This document shows positions 48,713 through 57,630 of a DNA stretch of 64,000 nucleotides, piece after piece. The stretch is from Marinobacterium weihaiense (lineage in GTDB: Bacteria > Pseudomonadota > Gammaproteobacteria > Pseudomonadales > Balneatricaceae), in contig NZ_JAHQZT010000011.1 of assembly GCF_019061305.1 (NCBI RefSeq), forward strand, positions 1 through 64,000, in the 5' to 3' direction. The notes under the pieces are model-generated. The model was given only the letters and a program-made list of their open reading frames with translations, did not search any database and was not told where the DNA came from. The translations under genes were made by a program, and so were the position numbers. Within the stretch, counting starts at the first letter, position 1, and the number at the start of each line of letters is the position of its first letter.

Positions 48713-51700
48713 ATGCCGAGCAAGGGCAAGGTCCCGGGCCTGAGGTGGCTAAGGCCTGTTCGCCTGCTGGCGATGGCCGCGTTGTTGCTGACGGGGGCGG
48801 TGTCACCGGCGCTTGCCAGCAATAATGTGTTGGATCAAGCGCCGTCCTTTGCCACGATCTTTGAAGGCTTCGATGTTCCGCTTCTGATCATTGATCCAAA
48901 AGACGGCCGCATTGTTCAAGCTAACACCGCCTCGGCCGGGTTCTACGGCTACTCGGTGTCGCAGCTGCAGCGCATGCATATTCAGGACATCAATACCTTC
49001 ACGGCAGAACAGGTGGCGGCTGAACGTCAACTGGCGCAGGTGGAAGGGCGCAACTATTTCATCTTTCGTCATCAGTTGGCAAACGGCGAGCTGCGCACCG
49101 TTGAGGTGCAATCGCGCCCCTATGTGTTCGGTAACCGCAGGCTACTGTTGTCCCAAGTCCACGATATCTCCGGTCAGCGCCAGGGTGAGCAGGGGTTATG
49201 GCACTACCAGAACCGACTGGAACAGATGGTGGACCAGCAGGTGGGTGAGATCGAGCGCACGCAGCAGTTTCAGGTCTGGATACTGGGTGGGGCCACCCTG
49301 ACCCAAGCGTTGGTGATTGCGCTGCTGGTGCGCAATATACGCCGCCGCCGTCAGTTGGAGCGCGAACGCACGCAGCACAATAAGGCGCTGCAGCTGAGCC
49401 GCATCCGACTGCAAGATGCTCAGCGTATTGCACATATCGGCAGCTGGGAATTGGATCACCAGCACTACAGCTGGTCCTGTACCGAAGAGATGAACCGTAT
49501 CCTGGGCTTCTCGGCGGATGCGGCGGATATTTCCTACCGCAAGGCGCTGAGCCGCATCCACCCGGATGATTGCAACCGAGTATCACGGCAGTTCGCTCGC
49601 TCGCTGGAGGCACGTGATTCGTACGATATCCGGCACCGCCTACTGTTGCCGAATGGGCAGGTCAAGCATGTACATGTATTGGCCGAGCATCAGTATGACG
49701 AGGCGGGCGCTGCCCGGATGACCGTGGGGACCGTTCAGGACATTACGGCCAAACACCTGACGGATGCCGCCCTACAGGCGCTGGCGACCGAGTTTGCGAC
49801 GTTGTCAGGACGTGATTTCTACCGTGCGGTTTGCCGCCATTTGATCGAATCACTGGGGCTTGAGTACGCCTTCGTGGGACGGATGGAAGACAACGGCGAG
49901 CAGGTGGAGGTGCTGGGTGGCTGGACCACATCGGGTGCTATGGCGCCGTTCAGCTATCACCTTGCAGGCACGCCTTGTGCCGAGCTGGTAGAACACGGTC
50001 ACTGCATCTATCAGCAGGGCATTCAGGAGCTGTATCCGGATGATGGGCTGTTGGTTGATATGGGGGTAAATGCCTATATTGGCAGCGTGCTGTGTGATAA
50101 GCGACAGCAGCCCATCGGCGTGCTGGTGGCGCTGGGGCAGCAGCCGCTGTATCAGACCGCACTGGCACGCGGGCTATTGCAGCTGTTTGTGGATCGGGTC
50201 AGTGCCGAGATGCAACGGACCCGGGCTGAGGAGATGATCGATCAGATCGACCGCTACCGCCAGATTGTACTGCGCTTTTCCAGTCGCTTTATCAACCTGC
50301 CGTTGGATGAGGTGGACGGGGCCATCGAGTCGGCGATGCAGGAGATTAGCCAGTTCATTGGTGCCGACCGCTGTTATCTGTTCGATTACGATCATGATCA
50401 GGGCATGGCGATGATCACGCACCAGTGGTGTCGCACGGACCGCAATCTGGTGGTGCAAAGCGAGCCCACGGCGCTGGATGTGTTTGCGGACTGGGCGGTG
50501 CGCTTGAATGCCGGTGAGCCGGTCATCATTGATGATGTTGATGAATTGCCGCCCTCCAAGCTGTCGACACATCTGCAACGGCTGTCGGTCAAGAGCCTGC
50601 TCGATATTCCGTTGATGATGAACGGTCGCTGCGTGGGTGTGATCGGGGTTGACTCATCCGCACAGACTCACCACTTTGGTCCGCAAACAGCCGAGATGCT
50701 GAGCCTGTTTGCCGATCTGCTGGTCAGCCTGCGTCAACGGCGCGACAATGAAAGCCAGCTGCGTCTGTCCGCCAGCGTGTTTGCCCATGCCAACGAGGGC
50801 ATCATGATCATGGACCTGGAAGGCAACATCATCAGTGTCAATGATGCCTTCACGCGTACCACCGGGTATCCGGCGGACGAGGTGTTGGGGCGTAATGCAG
50901 CCTTGCTCAACAGCGAAGGTGATCTCAGTCACCAGGTGCAATGGCAGGCATTGCAGCGTGATGGCCATTGGAGCGGGGAGGTCTGGAACCGGCACAAGGA
51001 AGGTGATTTCTATGCCGTGCTGCAGAAAATCAATGCCTTTGATGATGAGCGCGGCCAGCGCAAGGGTTATGTCTGTTTGCTATCTGACATCACGACCCTC
51101 AAGCACCAGCAGCGCCAGCTGGAGCGAATCGCGCACTACGATGCCCTGACCGGATTGCCTAATCGAACCCTACTGGCCGATCGCATGCAGCAGGCCATGG
51201 TGCAGGCCAGTCGCCACCGCACCAGCATCGCCATCCTGTTCATTGACTTGGACGGTTTTAAGGCCATCAACGACAGTTACAGCCATGCAGTCGGTGATCG
51301 TCTTCTGGTGCAGGTTGCGCGGCGGATGCAGCAGGGCCTGCGTGAGCAGGATACCTTGGCACGGCTGGGCGGCGACGAATTCGTCGCCGTGCTGATGGAT
51401 CTCGAACACCGTGATGCCAGCCTGTCGGTGGTCGAACGTCTGCGCCAGGCCGCAGCCGATCCGGTGCTGATCGATGGGCGTGAGCTGTCCGTCTCGGCCA
51501 GTATCGGTGTTGCCTTCTATCCACAGCAGGAGGTTCTGGATGCGGATCAACTGCTGCGCCAAGCGGACCAAGCGATGTACCAGGCCAAGCAGTCGGGCAA
51601 AAACCGCTATCACCTGTTCGATGTTGAGCGAGACCTGGCAGTGCGTCATCATCATGACCACCTGGAGCGCGTGCGCCATGGTCTCGAGCGGCACGAGTTC

Positions 51701-52450
51701 GTCCTGCACTATCAGCCCAAAGTGAACATGCGCACCGGGCAAGTGGTTGGCTGTGAGGCGCTGATTCGTTGGCAGCACCCGGCTGAAGGCCTGCTGCCAC
51801 CGGCTGCTTTTCTGCCCCATATCGAAAACCATCCGTTGTCGGCGGCGCTGGGGGACTGGGTGTTGCGGACCGCCATGGACCAGGCAGCGCACTGGCGCAT
51901 CCGGGGGCTGTGCCTGCCGGTCAGCATCAATATCGACGCCATACACCTGCAGCAGAGTGATTTTGTCGAACGGTTGCGGCATGAGCTGGCGCAGCGTCCG
52001 GCACTTCAACCGGGCGATATCGAGCTGGAAATACTGGAAACCACGGCGCTGGAAGATGTGGTGCAGGTGTCAGCGCTCATTCGCGAATGCCAGCAGCTGG
52101 GGGTTTCCTTCTCGCTGGATGATTTTGGCACCGGCTATTCATCCCTGACCTATCTCAAGCAGCTGCCGGTCGAGGTGTTGAAAATCGACCGCAGCTTTGT
52201 GCGTGACATGCTCGAAGATGAAGACGATCTGGCGATTCTGAATGGTGTCATTCGCCTGGCCGGTGCCTTCCGGCGCAAGGTCATTGCCGAGGGTGTCGAA
52301 ACGGACGCGCACGCCCGGGCCCTGCTGGAGCTGGGTTGTGACTGGGGTCAGGGGTATGCCATTGCCCGTCCCATGCCAGCAGAGGCCTTTGATGAATGGC
52401 AGGCAAACTGGCGGCAGGCCCATGAAGAGCGGTTTGCCGCACTGACCTGA
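48713..52450 (+). CDS. PAS/GAF/GGDEF/EAL c-di-GMP signalling protein
   Basis: About 1245 residues. The start is uncertain: 48713 gives a good signal-like helix (LRWLRPVRLLAMAALLLTGAVSPALA), while 48629 and a TTG at 48587 are in frame with weak sites. Domains in order are an N-terminal periplasmic PAS, a TM at about 190-210, a cytoplasmic PAS, two GAF-like domains and a third PAS. GGDEF follows with LGGDEF at about 885-890 and an intact RxxD-less region, then EAL with CEALIRW (Glu about 1015), DDFGTGYSS and AEGVET. Both catalytic motifs are intact, so it may make and degrade c-di-GMP depending on input. Monocistronic. Confidence 0.85.
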   Translation: MPSKGKVPGLRWLRPVRLLAMAALLLTGAVSPALASNNVLDQAPSFATIFEGFDVPLLIIDPKDGRIVQANTASAGFYGYSVSQLQRMHIQDINTFTAEQVAAERQLAQVEGRNYFIFRHQLANGELRTVEVQSRPYVFGNRRLLLSQVHDISGQRQGEQGLWHYQNRLEQMVDQQVGEIERTQQFQVWILGGATLTQALVIALLVRNIRRRRQLERERTQHNKALQLSRIRLQDAQRIAHIGSWELDHQHYSWSCTEEMNRILGFSADAADISYRKALSRIHPDDCNRVSRQFARSLEARDSYDIRHRLLLPNGQVKHVHVLAEHQYDEAGAARMTVGTVQDITAKHLTDAALQALATEFATLSGRDFYRAVCRHLIESLGLEYAFVGRMEDNGEQVEVLGGWTTSGAMAPFSYHLAGTPCAELVEHGHCIYQQGIQELYPDDGLLVDMGVNAYIGSVLCDKRQQPIGVLVALGQQPLYQTALARGLLQLFVDRVSAEMQRTRAEEMIDQIDRYRQIVLRFSSRFINLPLDEVDGAIESAMQEISQFIGADRCYLFDYDHDQGMAMITHQWCRTDRNLVVQSEPTALDVFADWAVRLNAGEPVIIDDVDELPPSKLSTHLQRLSVKSLLDIPLMMNGRCVGVIGVDSSAQTHHFGPQTAEMLSLFADLLVSLRQRRDNESQLRLSASVFAHANEGIMIMDLEGNIISVNDAFTRTTGYPADEVLGRNAALLNSEGDLSHQVQWQALQRDGHWSGEVWNRHKEGDFYAVLQKINAFDDERGQRKGYVCLLSDITTLKHQQRQLERIAHYDALTGLPNRTLLADRMQQAMVQASRHRTSIAILFIDLDGFKAINDSYSHAVGDRLLVQVARRMQQGLREQDTLARLGGDEFVAVLMDLEHRDASLSVVERLRQAAADPVLIDGRELSVSASIGVAFYPQQEVLDADQLLRQADQAMYQAKQSGKNRYHLFDVERDLAVRHHHDHLERVRHGLERHEFVLHYQPKVNMRTGQVVGCEALIRWQHPAEGLLPPAAFLPHIENHPLSAALGDWVLRTAMDQAAHWRIRGLCLPVSINIDAIHLQQSDFVERLRHELAQRPALQPGDIELEILETTALEDVVQVSALIRECQQLGVSFSLDDFGTGYSSLTYLKQLPVEVLKIDRSFVRDMLEDEDDLAILNGVIRLAGAFRRKVIAEGVETDAHARALLELGCDWGQGYAIARPMPAEAFDEWQANWRQAHEERFAALT

Positions 52451-52460
52451 AACCGACGAC

Positions 52461-53411
52461 TCAGTTAACCTGGCGCACCGGCTGGCCCTGCTGCCAGCTG
52501 CGTATGTTGTCGGCGGTCTGGGTGATAATGGTCTGCCGGGCTTGGACACTGCCCCAGGCAGAATGCGGAGTCACGATCAGGTTGGGAATACCGGCATCCA
52601 GCAGGATGTTGCCGTGACGGGGGGGTTCCTCACTGAGCACATCCGTGGCAGCGCCGCCGAGCCTGCCGTCGCAAAGCGCCTCCTTGAGCGCGGCCTCGTT
52701 GACGATGCCGCCGCGTGCGGTATTAATCAGGAAGGCGCCCGGTTTCATTTTGGCCAGTGCACCGGCATCAATCAGATTGCGGGTTTGCTCGGTGAGCGGG
52801 CAGTGCAGGCTGACCACATCGGACTGTGTCAGCAGCTGGTTCAGGGACACTCGACCTTCGGGTACCGCATCAGTGCCGGGGCGCGCGGCCACCAGCACGT
52901 TCATGCCGAAACAGCGTGCCAGACGCGCTACCTCCTGCCCCAAGGCACCATAGCCGATGATGCCCAGCGTACGCCCGTTCAGTTCCAGGATGGGGTAGTC
53001 CAGCAGGCAGAACGAGCTGGCCCGGTTCCAGTCACCGTTTTTAACCGCTCTGTCATAGTCCAGCAGCCGCGTATGCAGTGCCAGCATCAGCCCCAGCACG
53101 TGCTGGGCCACTGAATGTATGCCATAGCCCTGAGCATTGCAGACGCCAATGCCGTTGGCGGAGGCTGCTGCCAGGTCGATATTGTTGACCCCGGTGGCAA
53201 CCACGCAGATCAGCTTCAGGTCGCTGGCCGCGGCGATGCATTGTGCATCCAGCACGGCCTTGTTGGTAATGACGACGTCAAAGCCCGCGATGCGATCGGC
53301 CAGCTGTTCGGGGGCCGTGTGCGGGTAACAGACCAACTCGTCTACACAGTCGGAAAGTGGTGACAGATCCAGGTCATCCAGTGTCTGGGTATCAAGAAAT
53401 ACGGCGCGCAT
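52461..53411 (-). CDS. D-2-hydroxyacid dehydrogenase
   Basis: 316-residue NAD(P)-dependent dehydrogenase of the glycerate/hydroxypyruvate reductase group. The nucleotide fold is GRTLGIIGYGALGQEVARLA. Catalytic residues are Arg in INTARGGIVNE, Glu in DVLSEEPP and His in VTPHSAWGS. Its exact 2-ketoacid is not clear. GGAGCAAGC before the ATG is a suitable ribosome site. It stands convergent to the c-di-GMP gene and divergent from alaC. Confidence 0.9.
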   Translation of the reverse strand: MRAVFLDTQTLDDLDLSPLSDCVDELVCYPHTAPEQLADRIAGFDVVITNKAVLDAQCIAAASDLKLICVVATGVNNIDLAAASANGIGVCNAQGYGIHSVAQHVLGLMLALHTRLLDYDRAVKNGDWNRASSFCLLDYPILELNGRTLGIIGYGALGQEVARLARCFGMNVLVAARPGTDAVPEGRVSLNQLLTQSDVVSLHCPLTEQTRNLIDAGALAKMKPGAFLINTARGGIVNEAALKEALCDGRLGGAATDVLSEEPPRHGNILLDAGIPNLIVTPHSAWGSVQARQTIITQTADNIRSWQQGQPVRQVN

Positions 53412-53625
53412 GCTTGCTCCTTGGGGGCACGGGTTCAGGGTGACAGGGGCATTATAACCGGTGTGATCACGTCAGCGCGCCTGCGCCGAGTCCGCCCCTG
53501 TCGTGCGCTTGTACAGCAGGGGCTGGTGCTGCCACACGTTTGGGAGTAATCTCGAAACACGGCCATGAGCACATGGTCGGCGTCGCTCGGACGGTTCCGG
53601 GCGCTGACGTTTTTTCGAGGTTTTC

Positions 53626-54855
53626 ATGACAGACAATACCGGTGTGCGTCCCGTACGCCATTTTTCCCGTATCGATCGCCTGCCACCCTATGTATTCAAC
53701 ATTACCGCCGAGTTGAAAATGGCGGCCCGTCGCCGTGGCGAAGACATCATCGATTTCAGCATGGGCAACCCGGACGGCGCCACGCCGCCGCATATCGTCG
53801 ACAAGCTCTGTGCCGTGGCGCAGCGCGACGATACACACGGTTATTCCACTTCACGCGGTATCCCGCGCCTGCGTCGTGCCATTTCGCGCTGGTACCAGGA
53901 TCGTTACGAAGTGGAAATCGATCCCGAAACCGAAGCCATCGTTACCATCGGTTCCAAGGAAGGGCTGGCGCATCTGATGCTGGCGACCCTGGATCATGGC
54001 GATACCGTGCTGGTGCCGAACCCGAGTTACCCGATCCATATCTACGGTGCCGTGATTGCCGGTGCCCAGGTACGCTCGGTACCGTTGATTCCGGGCGTGG
54101 ATTTCTTTGTCGAGCTGGAGCGGGCGATCCGCGAGGCCATTCCCAAGCCGAAAATGATCATCATCGGGTTTCCGTCCAACCCCACGGCCCAGTGTGTCGA
54201 GCTGGATTTCTTCGAGCGCGTGGTAGCGCTGGCCAAGCAGCACGACATCATCGTGGTACATGACCTGGCCTACGCCGATATCGTGTATGACGGCTGGAAG
54301 GCGCCCTCAATCATGCAGGTGCCGGGCGCCAAGGATGTAGCGGTGGAATTTTTCACGCTCTCCAAGAGCTATAACATGGCGGGCTGGCGCATCGGCTTCA
54401 TGGTCGGCAACCCCGAATTGGTGCATGCACTGGCGCGGATCAAGAGTTACCACGATTACGGTACCTTTACCCCACTGCAAGTCGCGGCGATCGCCGCACT
54501 GGAAGGTGATCAGCAGTGCGTGCGCGATATCGCCGAGCAGTACCGGCAGCGCCGCAACGTGTTGGTGAAGGGCCTGCACGAGGCTGGCTGGATGGTTGAT
54601 AATCCCAAGGCTTCGATGTATGTCTGGGCCAAAATTCCCGATGCCTATGCCGAGCTGGGGTCGCTGGAGTTTGCCAAGAAACTGCTGGCTGAAGCCAAGG
54701 TGTGTGTTTCACCCGGCATCGGTTTCGGTGACTATGGCGATGACTACGTGCGCTTTGCCTTGATCGAGAACAAGGACCGCATCCGCCAGGCGGTGCGAGG
54801 CATCAAGTCCATGTTCCGGCAGGATGGGTTGCTGCCGGTTACCGGCAAGGCGTGA
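53626..54855 (+). CDS. alaC: Alanine-synthesising aminotransferase AlaC
   Basis: PLP-dependent class I aminotransferase, 409 residues. Shows the AlaC-specific opening [20 protein letters not shown] and [11 protein letters not shown]. The PLP lysine lies in [15 protein letters not shown], and the C-terminal Arg in [16 protein letters not shown]. It converts pyruvate and glutamate to alanine and 2-oxoglutarate. A strong bidirectional terminator follows 11 bp downstream. The hom-thrC genes often found beside it are absent here. Confidence 0.92.
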   Translation: MTDNTGVRPVRHFSRIDRLPPYVFNITAELKMAARRRGEDIIDFSMGNPDGATPPHIVDKLCAVAQRDDTHGYSTSRGIPRLRRAISRWYQDRYEVEIDPETEAIVTIGSKEGLAHLMLATLDHGDTVLVPNPSYPIHIYGAVIAGAQVRSVPLIPGVDFFVELERAIREAIPKPKMIIIGFPSNPTAQCVELDFFERVVALAKQHDIIVVHDLAYADIVYDGWKAPSIMQVPGAKDVAVEFFTLSKSYNMAGWRIGFMVGNPELVHALARIKSYHDYGTFTPLQVAAIAALEGDQQCVRDIAEQYRQRRNVLVKGLHEAGWMVDNPKASMYVWAKIPDAYAELGSLEFAKKLLAEAKVCVSPGIGFGDYGDDYVRFALIENKDRIRQAVRGIKSMFRQDGLLPVTGKA

Positions 54856-54865
54856 TATTCGTAAT

Positions 54866-54894
54866 AAAAAACCGCTGCCTGACAGCGGTTTTTT
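54866..54894 (+). terminator. Bidirectional Rho-independent terminator after alaC
   Basis: A 12-bp perfect stem, AAAAAACCGCTG (54866-54877) with CAGCGGTTTTTT (54883-54894), and a CCTGA loop. A-run and T-run on both sides allow termination in either direction. Confidence 0.93.
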
Positions 54895-54946
54895 GTGTCA
54901 GGCTATTGTCATTCAGAGAATAGTCGCAAAAGGTGCATGCCCGGTG

Positions 54947-56353
54947 ATGGAGCAGGACTGGCCGGTCAACAAGGACTGGCAAAAGGGACAGAGCCGTCCC
55001 GAACAGGTGAATCTGCGTTTCTACTCGGTCCTGCTGTCAACGCTGGTATATCTGGGCGTGATGGCCGTAATCAATATCACTCAATGGCCGGCCATTGCCG
55101 CAGCCATTGAGGACCTCATTGCCTCCGGCTATAGCCGTTTTGATCCCTTGCTGGTGTTGCCGGGCATGTTGTTGCTGGGGCTGCCGAGTCTGCCGCGCAT
55201 GTCGCAGGCGTTTGTCCGCTGGCGCCGCCAGCGCAGTCTGGTCATGACGCTGGACCCGGTGCCGGCGGCGCTGGATGGCGAGCTGGGCGGGCGGTTGATT
55301 CTGCCGCTGAACCTGTCTGTCGACAGTCCAGTGAAGGTGACCCTCAACTGCATGCGCCGTGTGGTGACCAAGGGGAACAATGCCGGTGTACGTGACGAGC
55401 TGCTGTGGCAAACCCCTGCGGTGGTCCGGCAAATGCCGTCGGTCAAGGGAACGCGTATCGAATTTTGCGCCTCGCTCTGCACACATCAGCCGCCCAGCCG
55501 TTTCGAGCAGGGCAGGCGTACCAGCTGGTGGGCGGTGCATGTTGAAGTGCCCGGTGGTGAGTTGGATGCAACCTTTGCGGTGCCGGTCAGTGCCACGGCC
55601 GACAGACAAACCTCCGAGTTTCGCTTCAGTGAGCGCGCGCGGCAGCAGCACGTGGCACAAGTGGCTCAGACACCGGTCAGTTCCTGGCAGCAGGCAGCCG
55701 TGGATGATAATGCGATGAGCATCAATTTCCCGGCCGGTCGCAGCGGCAAGGCGGCCTGGGTACTGATGCTGATGGGGCTGGTGTTTACCGGGGTTGCCGG
55801 GTTCATGGCGTGGAATGTCTGGTCCGAGCTCGGCGCAGCACGTACCCGTTATTTTGCGGTAATGGTTCAGGGCATGATTATGTTGGGCTTTGGCCTGTTC
55901 GGACCGGGCATGCTGCTGGGTGGACTGTACATGCAGCTCAACCGGCTTAAGCTGGACGCCAACGCGCAGGCACTGCTCATGACCCGCCGTTTTCTGGGAT
56001 TCAGCAGCCGGCGGTCAGTGGCGGTTGCCGATATCGACGGGCTGGCGGAACGTGTTGTCGGGCGCATGGGGCAGGGCGTCGAGTCTGAACTGGATTACGC
56101 CATCGATGCCTACTTGCACAACGGGCAGCGGGTGCGACTGGCCGATGGGGTTCAAGGTCAGGTCGAAATTGAACAGCTGATGGAAGGGTTGCGTCAGGTT
56201 ACCGGCATCAGCCATCGCCCGGACCCGAATGAATACCGGTTGCAGCGGAGCATACCACCCACCTGGGTGCTGTGGCTGCCGGTGGTGCTTAAGTCCAGCG
56301 GCGCTTTGGTGTTTGTCCTGGCGGTGCTGGCGTTTATGGCGGATTTCTGGTGA
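54947..56353 (+). CDS. Unrecognised four-TM membrane protein (DUF3592-like layout)
   Basis: 468 residues from ATG 54947; a GTG one codon earlier and a longer open frame through the alaC end lack support. TM helices lie at about 30-50, 70-88, 275-298 and 310-335, with another near the C-terminus (about 445-465). A beta-rich soluble region of about 180 residues lies between helices 2 and 3. The layout recalls DUF3592 proteins, but I do not recognise a family with confidence. It is followed at 13 bp by an SGNH lipoprotein and then a UDG-family gene, probably one operon. Function unknown. Confidence 0.65.
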   Translation: MEQDWPVNKDWQKGQSRPEQVNLRFYSVLLSTLVYLGVMAVINITQWPAIAAAIEDLIASGYSRFDPLLVLPGMLLLGLPSLPRMSQAFVRWRRQRSLVMTLDPVPAALDGELGGRLILPLNLSVDSPVKVTLNCMRRVVTKGNNAGVRDELLWQTPAVVRQMPSVKGTRIEFCASLCTHQPPSRFEQGRRTSWWAVHVEVPGGELDATFAVPVSATADRQTSEFRFSERARQQHVAQVAQTPVSSWQQAAVDDNAMSINFPAGRSGKAAWVLMLMGLVFTGVAGFMAWNVWSELGAARTRYFAVMVQGMIMLGFGLFGPGMLLGGLYMQLNRLKLDANAQALLMTRRFLGFSSRRSVAVADIDGLAERVVGRMGQGVESELDYAIDAYLHNGQRVRLADGVQGQVEIEQLMEGLRQVTGISHRPDPNEYRLQRSIPPTWVLWLPVVLKSSGALVFVLAVLAFMADFW

Positions 56354-56366
56354 TGGGAGCAACGTG

Positions 56367-56975
56367 ATGCGCAAACGGATAATGAACGTCCTGGTGGTGT
56401 TGGCGGTAGTGCTGCTGCAGGGCTGCAGTGACAGTCGCTTGCCGCCATTGGCGGATGACGCGGTGATTCTGGCCTTTGGTGACAGCCTGACTGTCGGGGT
56501 CGGGAGTACCGAGGATAACAGCTATCCGGCGGTGCTGGGCCGTCTCAGTGGTCGTCAGGTGGTGTCGGCGGGGGTCTCCGGTGAGGTTTCGGCTCAGGGG
56601 CGTCAGCGCCTGTCGCAGGTGCTGGCGCAGGTCAAGCCGGATCTGCTGGTGCTGTTGCATGGCGGTAATGACATCCTGCGCAACCGTTCGGCGGCCGAAT
56701 TGCAGGACAATCTCGAAGCCATGATCAAGATGGCGCATGATGTGGATGTACCCGTGGTGCTGCTGGGCGTACCGGAGAAAAAGCTGTTCTCGGATGCCGC
56801 GCCTCTGTATTTCGAACTGGCCGAACGCCATGATCTGGTCTTTATTGAAGATTTGTTGTCTGGCCTGTTGCGGGATTCCAGCATGAAATCGGACGCGGTG
56901 CACCTCAATGCTCAGGGCTACCGTGCATTGGCACGGGGGATCCATGCACGGCTGCAGGCAGAAGGCGCGCTCTGA
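56367..56975 (+). CDS. SGNH/GDSL esterase lipoprotein (TesA-like)
   Basis: 202 residues. N-terminal lipoprotein signal with lipobox LLQGC. SGNH blocks are FGDSLTVGVG (Ser), GVSGEVS, LLHGGND (Asn) and SDAVHLNAQGY (Asp/His), so the catalytic set is complete. Related to TesA/arylesterase proteins, but anchored in the envelope rather than free in the periplasm. ATG 56367 follows GGGAG. It overlaps the next gene by 1 bp. Confidence 0.88.
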   Translation: MRKRIMNVLVVLAVVLLQGCSDSRLPPLADDAVILAFGDSLTVGVGSTEDNSYPAVLGRLSGRQVVSAGVSGEVSAQGRQRLSQVLAQVKPDLLVLLHGGNDILRNRSAAELQDNLEAMIKMAHDVDVPVVLLGVPEKKLFSDAAPLYFELAERHDLVFIEDLLSGLLRDSSMKSDAVHLNAQGYRALARGIHARLQAEGAL

Positions 56976-57556
56976 TGCCCCTGTCGGAACTGCTGCAGGA
57001 GATCCGTGCCTGCCGGCGTTGCGCCGAGCATTTGCCTCTGGGGCCGCGCCCGGTGGTGCAGGCGGCGGCCGGTGCACGGCTGCTGATCGTCGGGCAGGCA
57101 CCTGGATTGAAGGTACATCAAACCGGTATTCCCTTTAATGACGCCAGTGGCGATCGCCTGCGTGACTGGCTGGGTATGAGCCGGGAAGCGTTCTACAACC
57201 CGGAGCAGGTCGCCATTGTGCCCATGGGATTCTGTTATCCGGGGCGTGGTCGCGCCGGTGACAATCCGCCGCGGCCCGAATGCGCACCGGCCTGGCGGCA
57301 ACCGCTGCTTGATCTGCTGCCTGACATTGAGCTGACGTTGCTGGTCGGGCGTTATGCCCAGGAATGGCATCTGGGCAAGGGCGTTAGCCTGACAGAGCGG
57401 GTCCGGCATTGGCGTGATCTGCCCCCGAACATCATCCCGCTGCCGCACCCGAGTCCGCGCAACAACCTCTGGCTGCGTCGCAACCCCTGGTTTGAGCAGG
57501 AACTCTTGCCCGAGCTCAAGGCACGAATTGCATCATTTCGGGCTCAATATGCATAA
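56975..57556 (+). CDS. Uracil-DNA glycosylase superfamily protein
   Basis: 193 residues with the UDG fold signatures LLIVGQAPGLKVHQTGIPF near residues 36-54 and PLPHPSPRNN near 158-167. An N-terminal CRRC pair and two later cysteines (about 89 and 105) could hold an iron-sulfur cluster as in family 4/5 enzymes. It may remove uracil or another lesion from DNA. The start overlaps the previous stop (TGATG), so it is coupled to the lipoprotein gene. Activity on uracil is not assured for this subgroup. Confidence 0.85.
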   Translation: MPLSELLQEIRACRRCAEHLPLGPRPVVQAAAGARLLIVGQAPGLKVHQTGIPFNDASGDRLRDWLGMSREAFYNPEQVAIVPMGFCYPGRGRAGDNPPRPECAPAWRQPLLDLLPDIELTLLVGRYAQEWHLGKGVSLTERVRHWRDLPPNIIPLPHPSPRNNLWLRRNPWFEQELLPELKARIASFRAQYA

Positions 57557-57630
57557 CAGGCCGCGTAAGGCTTTGAGTCTTGGAGGCTTAACGCCTAAAA
57601 TTGCCGCCCTGAATTTAGGGGAGTCACATT

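Noticed and set aside
54866..54894. Inverted repeat after alaC as a mobile-element end
   Set aside because: A-run, GC stem and T-run are a standard bidirectional terminator.
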